Origin: Mogibacterium sp.
GTDB lineage: Bacteria; Bacillota_A; Clostridia; Peptostreptococcales; Anaerovoracaceae
Direction: 5' to 3'
Length of the DNA: 8,617 nucleotides
NCBI GenBank assembly: GCA_017469325.1
Contig: JAFUGO010000064.1
Coordinates: 1 to 8,617, forward strand
Under the pieces are notes generated by a model. It made no database searches. It was not told the DNA's origin and worked only from the letters and a program-made list of their open reading frames with translations. A program made the position numbers and the translations under genes. This document shows, one piece after another, positions 5,890 to 8,617 of this stretch (positions within the stretch are counted from its first letter, which is position 1; each line of letters starts with the position of its first letter).

Positions 5890-6657
5890 TTAAATAAGTT
5901 GCATCTTTTTGAGCGCCTCGCGCGTACCCTGCATTACCGGCGAATCCTCCGGCAGGTCGAATACGCTCACGCCCATTATATCGTTTTCAGCATGTGTCCT
6001 GTCATCAGGGATGTATGCGAGGACCTCAGCCGATTCGATCTGGATATGAGGAATGGATTCCTCTTTAACTCTGTTGACGATGACTCCGCACTTGTCGTAC
6101 ATCACGAGCTCATCGGCAACTTCTTTGATGGTGTCCACTACCTTGCAGCCCTTGCGGCTCGGGTCGGTGATCAGGAAGAGATGTGTGACTTTCTCCATTA
6201 CTCTTCTGTTGATCTGCTCGATACCCGCTTCGCCGTCGATGACCACATAGTCGAAGTCATTTGCCAGAAGGCTGATGACCTCTTTCAGGTAGGCGTTCAC
6301 CTTGCAGTAGCATCCGGCAGCCTCAGGCCTTCCGATAGCCAGGAAGCTGAATTTCTGCTCTTCGAGCATGGTGTCGAAGATGCGGAACCTTGCTTCGTTG
6401 AGCATCTCGATGGCTTCTTTAGGACGGCCCTCCTCTACGCTTCCGACGATCTTTTTACGGATGCCGTCCAGCGTGTCGGTAGGCTCTACTCCGAGTGCCG
6501 TCGTAAGCCCGATAGCAGGGTCAGCGTCGATGGCGAGGATCCTCGCGTCCGGGTACTCTTCGGTGAGGATTCGTACCATCGCGGACGAAATGGAGGTCTT
6601 GCCTACGCCGCCCTTGCCGGCTACTGTTAAAATCTTTGTATCTCTCTTGTCTTCCAT
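5890..6657 (-). CDS. cooC: CooC-type P-loop ATPase, nickel-insertion/metallocluster maturation factor
   Basis: A 255-residue member of the SIMIBI/MinD class of dimeric ATPases. The deviant Walker A loop GKGGVGKT is at 14-21 with the signature lysine K15, switch I IDADPAIGL at 43-51, switch II VVIDGEAGIEQ at 138-148, and the base-recognition segment VIVNRVK at 192-198. The CooC hallmark is the C116-x-C118 motif (GCYCKVN), which binds metal between the two subunits in characterised CooC proteins that load nickel into CO dehydrogenase. Here it heads a dehydratase-type cluster with no CO dehydrogenase gene in view. ATG 6657 keeps the Walker loop near the N-terminus, but no clear ribosome site precedes it; the upstream bases are AT-rich (TTTATAAATTATTGAA), so a leaderless or weakly translated message is possible. 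A different client metalloprotein in this cluster is inference. Confidence 0.88.
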   Translation of the reverse strand: MEDKRDTKILTVAGKGGVGKTSISSAMVRILTEEYPDARILAIDADPAIGLTTALGVEPTDTLDGIRKKIVGSVEEGRPKEAIEMLNEARFRIFDTMLEEQKFSFLAIGRPEAAGCYCKVNAYLKEVISLLANDFDYVVIDGEAGIEQINRRVMEKVTHLFLITDPSRKGCKVVDTIKEVADELVMYDKCGVIVNRVKEESIPHIQIESAEVLAYIPDDRTHAENDIMGVSVFDLPEDSPVMQGTREALKKMQLI

Positions 6658-6772
6658 TTCAATAATTTATAAATACTTCTTATCTATGATTCTATGGTGC
6701 TTCCCCATCAGGTCCGGCCTGCCATCTGTGAATCCCTTATACGGATATTGTGACCAGTCTTCCCTGAAGCTG

Positions 6773-7002
6773 TATTGCCCTTCGGGGCTTTTCGCAGGAA
6801 AAGCTATAATATTCCGATCTGCCTGATGGCCCTTGTATAGCCTTCCGGGGCTTTTTGTTCGAAAAAGCTATAATAATTCGATCAACCTAATGGCCTTTGT
6901 ATTGCCTTCCGGTATTTTTTGTTCCGAAAAGCTATAATAATTCGATCAGCCTTGCGGTCTTTGTATAGCCTTTTGGAGCTTCACACCTGAAAAAGCTATA
7001 AT
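6773..7002. repeat. Four imperfect 63-64-bp tandem repeats between htpG and cooC
   Basis: Copies begin at 6773, 6836, 6900 and 6964, each opening TATAGCC or TATTGCC; the fourth is recognisable to about 7002. A copy holds a short GC hairpin (GCCC-TTCG-GGGC in copy 1, AGCC/GGCT in copy 2), a T-run, then an A-run pairing with it (GCTTTTT/AAAAAGC in copy 2), and ends GCTATAAT. The first three then continue with a less conserved CCGATC or TCGATC segment and GGCC or GGTC. The TATAGC start can also pair with the GCTATA end, so alternative folds compete. All four keep GCTATAAT exactly. No gene overlaps them. Confidence 0.85.
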
Positions 7003-7009
7003 ACTTTCT

Positions 7010-7081
7010 TTCCGGAACTGCTTACCGGAAGAGGCCAAAGCGAACCGGAATGTTTTACCTGAGCAGATAAGTGTATCAGGT
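7010..7081 (-). other. Inverted repeats directly after htpG
   Basis: ACCTGA (7057-7062) and TCAGGT (7076-7081) form a 6-bp inverted repeat ending one base from the htpG stop codon. Further on, TTCCGG (7010-7015) pairs with CCGGAA (7025-7030). Neither is followed by a T-run on the minus strand. They may contribute to ending the htpG transcript together with the repeats beyond, but no standard terminator is visible. Confidence 0.3.
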
Positions 7082-8617
7082 CTAGAAAAGTGATGTTATC
7101 AGGTCGGTGTAGCCGCTCGGATCCCGGATCGGCAGACCCGCGATCAGCAGCGCCTGATTGAAGAGCACCTCGCACATCTTCTTCGCCCTCTCCGGATCAT
7201 CGATCCTCGCCCTGTCGAGTGCCAGGAACGCGTCATGATCCACGTTGAGCTCGAGTATGCGCTTGGCCTTCATTCCCAGTTCAGGGTTGACGGCCGTGAA
7301 GTACTTCTCCATCTCGAAGGTGATACCTTCTCCGCTGGACAGGCATACAGGATGAGTCTTGAGCTTGGTGGTCGCCCTGACGACATCCACCTTGTCTCCG
7401 AGAGTCTCCTTGACGAAATCGAAGGTGTCCTTGAATGTCTCGTTCATCTTCTCTTCGTCCTTGCCGTCGCCCAGGTCGAAGTCTCCGTCGATGACCGACA
7501 TGAACTTCTTCTCTTTGTAATTCCTGAACATGTCGGAGATGAAGCCGTCGGTGCTGTCCACGAAGTACAGGATCTCTATACTCTTGTCCTTCAGGATCTC
7601 TGTCTGCGGCATCTTGTCGACCGCTTCGATGCTGTCGCCTGTCGCGAAGTAGATGTACTCCTGGTCGTCCTTCATTCTGTCGACGTATTCGCCGAGGGTG
7701 ACGAGCTTTTCCTCTGTCGAGGACCAGAACATCAGGAGATCCTGCAGCTGCTCTTTGTACTTGCCGTAGTCTTCGAGAGCGCACAGCTTGAGCTGGCGTC
7801 CGAAGCTTCTGTAGAAAGTCTCGTACTCTTCGCGGTTCTTGTCCCTCATCTCCTCGAGCTTGGCTCTGATCTTTTTCTCGAGATTCTGGGAGATGAGCTT
7901 CAGCTGTCTGTCGTGCTGCAGCATCTCACGCGAGATGTTGAGCGACAGGTCCGGCGAATCGACAACGCCCTTGACGAAGTTGAAGTATTCCGGCAGGAGG
8001 TCCTTGCACTGATCCATGATCAGCACGCCCGAGCTGTAAAGCTGAAGTCCGCCCGTGAAGTCGTCCGTGTAGTACTTGTTAGGTATCTTCTCCGGGATGA
8101 ACATCAGAGCATCGTAGCTCACAAGTCCCTCGACCGATACGGTGATGGTCTCGAGAGGCTTCATGTCGTCCTGGAATGTCGATTTGTAGAACTCCTCGTA
8201 TTCCTCTTTTGTGACTTCGGATTTTTTGCGCTGCCACAGAGGAACCATCGAGTTGAACACTTCGTATTCCCAGATCTCCTCGTACTCAGGATTCTCCGGA
8301 TCGGAGCCCTCTTTGATCTGCGGATGAGGCATCAGCATCTTGATCGGGAAGCGGATGTAGTCGGAGTACTTTCTGACCAGCTTGTAGATCGGGTATTCCC
8401 TCATGTACTGGCTGAATTCGTCCTCTGTCTCGCCGTCCTGACGGATGTGCATGATGACATCGGTCCCGTGACCGTCGCGCTCAGCTTCTTCGATGCTGTA
8501 TCCGCCGGCTCCTTCGGAAACCCATCTGTAGGCCTTGTCTGAACCGTAGCGCTTCGAGACTACTTCCACTTTATCGGCTACCATGAACGCGGAGTAGAAA
8601 CCGACACCGAACTGTCC
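7082..8617 (-). CDS. htpG: Molecular chaperone HtpG (Hsp90 family), N-terminus outside window
   Basis: The 511 visible codons are the C-terminal four fifths of bacterial Hsp90, a cytosolic ATP-dependent chaperone dimer. The frame runs to the window edge and opens with GQFGVGFYSAFMVAD, the glycine-rich ATP-lid motif near residue 115-130 of full-length HtpG, so about 115 residues lie beyond 8617. Downstream are the middle-domain block VVDSPDLSLNISREML (about 218-233 of the visible part), with the conserved catalytic-loop arginine R230, and a normal C-terminal dimerisation domain ending in SLF. The in-frame ATG at 8584 is internal and not the start. The stop is TAG at 7082. No frame break is seen. 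It is separated from the CooC-type gene by a 424-bp repeat-filled gap and is probably a housekeeping neighbour rather than part of the metalloenzyme cluster. Confidence 0.97.
   Translation of the reverse strand, partial: GQFGVGFYSAFMVADKVEVVSKRYGSDKAYRWVSEGAGGYSIEEAERDGHGTDVIMHIRQDGETEDEFSQYMREYPIYKLVRKYSDYIRFPIKMLMPHPQIKEGSDPENPEYEEIWEYEVFNSMVPLWQRKKSEVTKEEYEEFYKSTFQDDMKPLETITVSVEGLVSYDALMFIPEKIPNKYYTDDFTGGLQLYSSGVLIMDQCKDLLPEYFNFVKGVVDSPDLSLNISREMLQHDRQLKLISQNLEKKIRAKLEEMRDKNREEYETFYRSFGRQLKLCALEDYGKYKEQLQDLLMFWSSTEEKLVTLGEYVDRMKDDQEYIYFATGDSIEAVDKMPQTEILKDKSIEILYFVDSTDGFISDMFRNYKEKKFMSVIDGDFDLGDGKDEEKMNETFKDTFDFVKETLGDKVDVVRATTKLKTHPVCLSSGEGITFEMEKYFTAVNPELGMKAKRILELNVDHDAFLALDRARIDDPERAKKMCEVLFNQALLIAGLPIRDPSGYTDLITSLF

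Noticed and set aside
4709..5893. Long plus-strand open frame (394 codons) opposite the small dehydratase-type subunit
   Set aside because: It mirrors a gene with clear family motifs on the minus strand, lacks a ribosome site and crosses the tandem hairpin leader.
6773..7002. CRISPR array
   Set aside because: Repeat copies are contiguous 63-64-bp units that diverge throughout; there are no short identical repeats separated by unique spacers, and no cas genes.
6801..7002. Four plus-strand promoters, because each repeat copy contains TATAAT
   Set aside because: No copy has a -35 box at 16-18 bp upstream of TATAAT, and no plus-strand gene follows; the TATAAT is better explained as part of the conserved repeat.
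7235..8542. Long plus-strand open frame (435 codons) opposite htpG
   Set aside because: It is the antisense shadow of htpG; the product is a leucine/valine/histidine-rich string typical of antisense to Asp/Glu/Lys-rich genes, with no recognisable motif.

Overview
The window looks like a stretch of chromosome from an anaerobic, Gram-positive-type bacterium of the Clostridia (Firmicutes). This rests on the strong AGGAGG-type ribosome sites, the enzyme families present (oxygen-sensitive 2-hydroxyacyl-CoA dehydratase/benzoyl-CoA reductase relatives, a CooC-type ATPase, an acetyl-CoA-synthase relative) and a balanced base composition. Genus cannot be assigned from the sequence. All supported genes lie on the minus strand, so transcription runs from high to low coordinates.

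Layout in transcription order: (1) 8617-7082, the C-terminal 511 codons of the Hsp90 chaperone htpG, cut by the window edge. (2) 7081-6658, a 424-bp gap with four imperfect copies of a 63-64-bp repeat. (3) 6657-5890, a CooC-type P-loop ATPase. (4) 5889-5756, a leader made almost entirely of two tandem 52-bp hairpin repeats. (5) 5755-4565 and 4546-2681, two subunits of the 2-hydroxyacyl-CoA dehydratase family, tightly coupled. (6) 2595-1804, the matching ATP-dependent activator (ASKHA fold, one-cysteine-per-monomer 4Fe-4S type). (7) 1780-1613, a 55-residue single-pass membrane protein, followed at once by a strong hairpin. (8) 1612-1138, an AT-rich gap with an inverted repeat. (9) 1137-397, a stand-alone protein resembling the middle domain of the acetyl-CoA synthase beta subunit (AcsB/CdhC) plus the first cysteines of its metal site. 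(10) 396-1, a terminator and a block of alternating inverted repeats without a gene.

The activator and the two dehydratase-type subunits form a recognisable ATP-driven, low-potential electron device: the activator would fire single electrons into Fe-S clusters on the two-subunit component. The company they keep is unusual. A CooC-type ATPase normally matures the nickel site of CO dehydrogenase or acetyl-CoA synthase, and the last gene is a fragment-like acetyl-CoA-synthase homologue, yet the window holds no CO dehydrogenase, no complete acetyl-CoA synthase, no CoA-transferase and no hydroxyacid dehydrogenase. The best reading is a specialised metalloenzyme system of unknown substrate rather than an ordinary amino-acid fermentation operon. 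Whether the acetyl-CoA-synthase-like gene belongs to the same system is inferred from proximity only, because a hairpin and 475 bp separate it from the rest.
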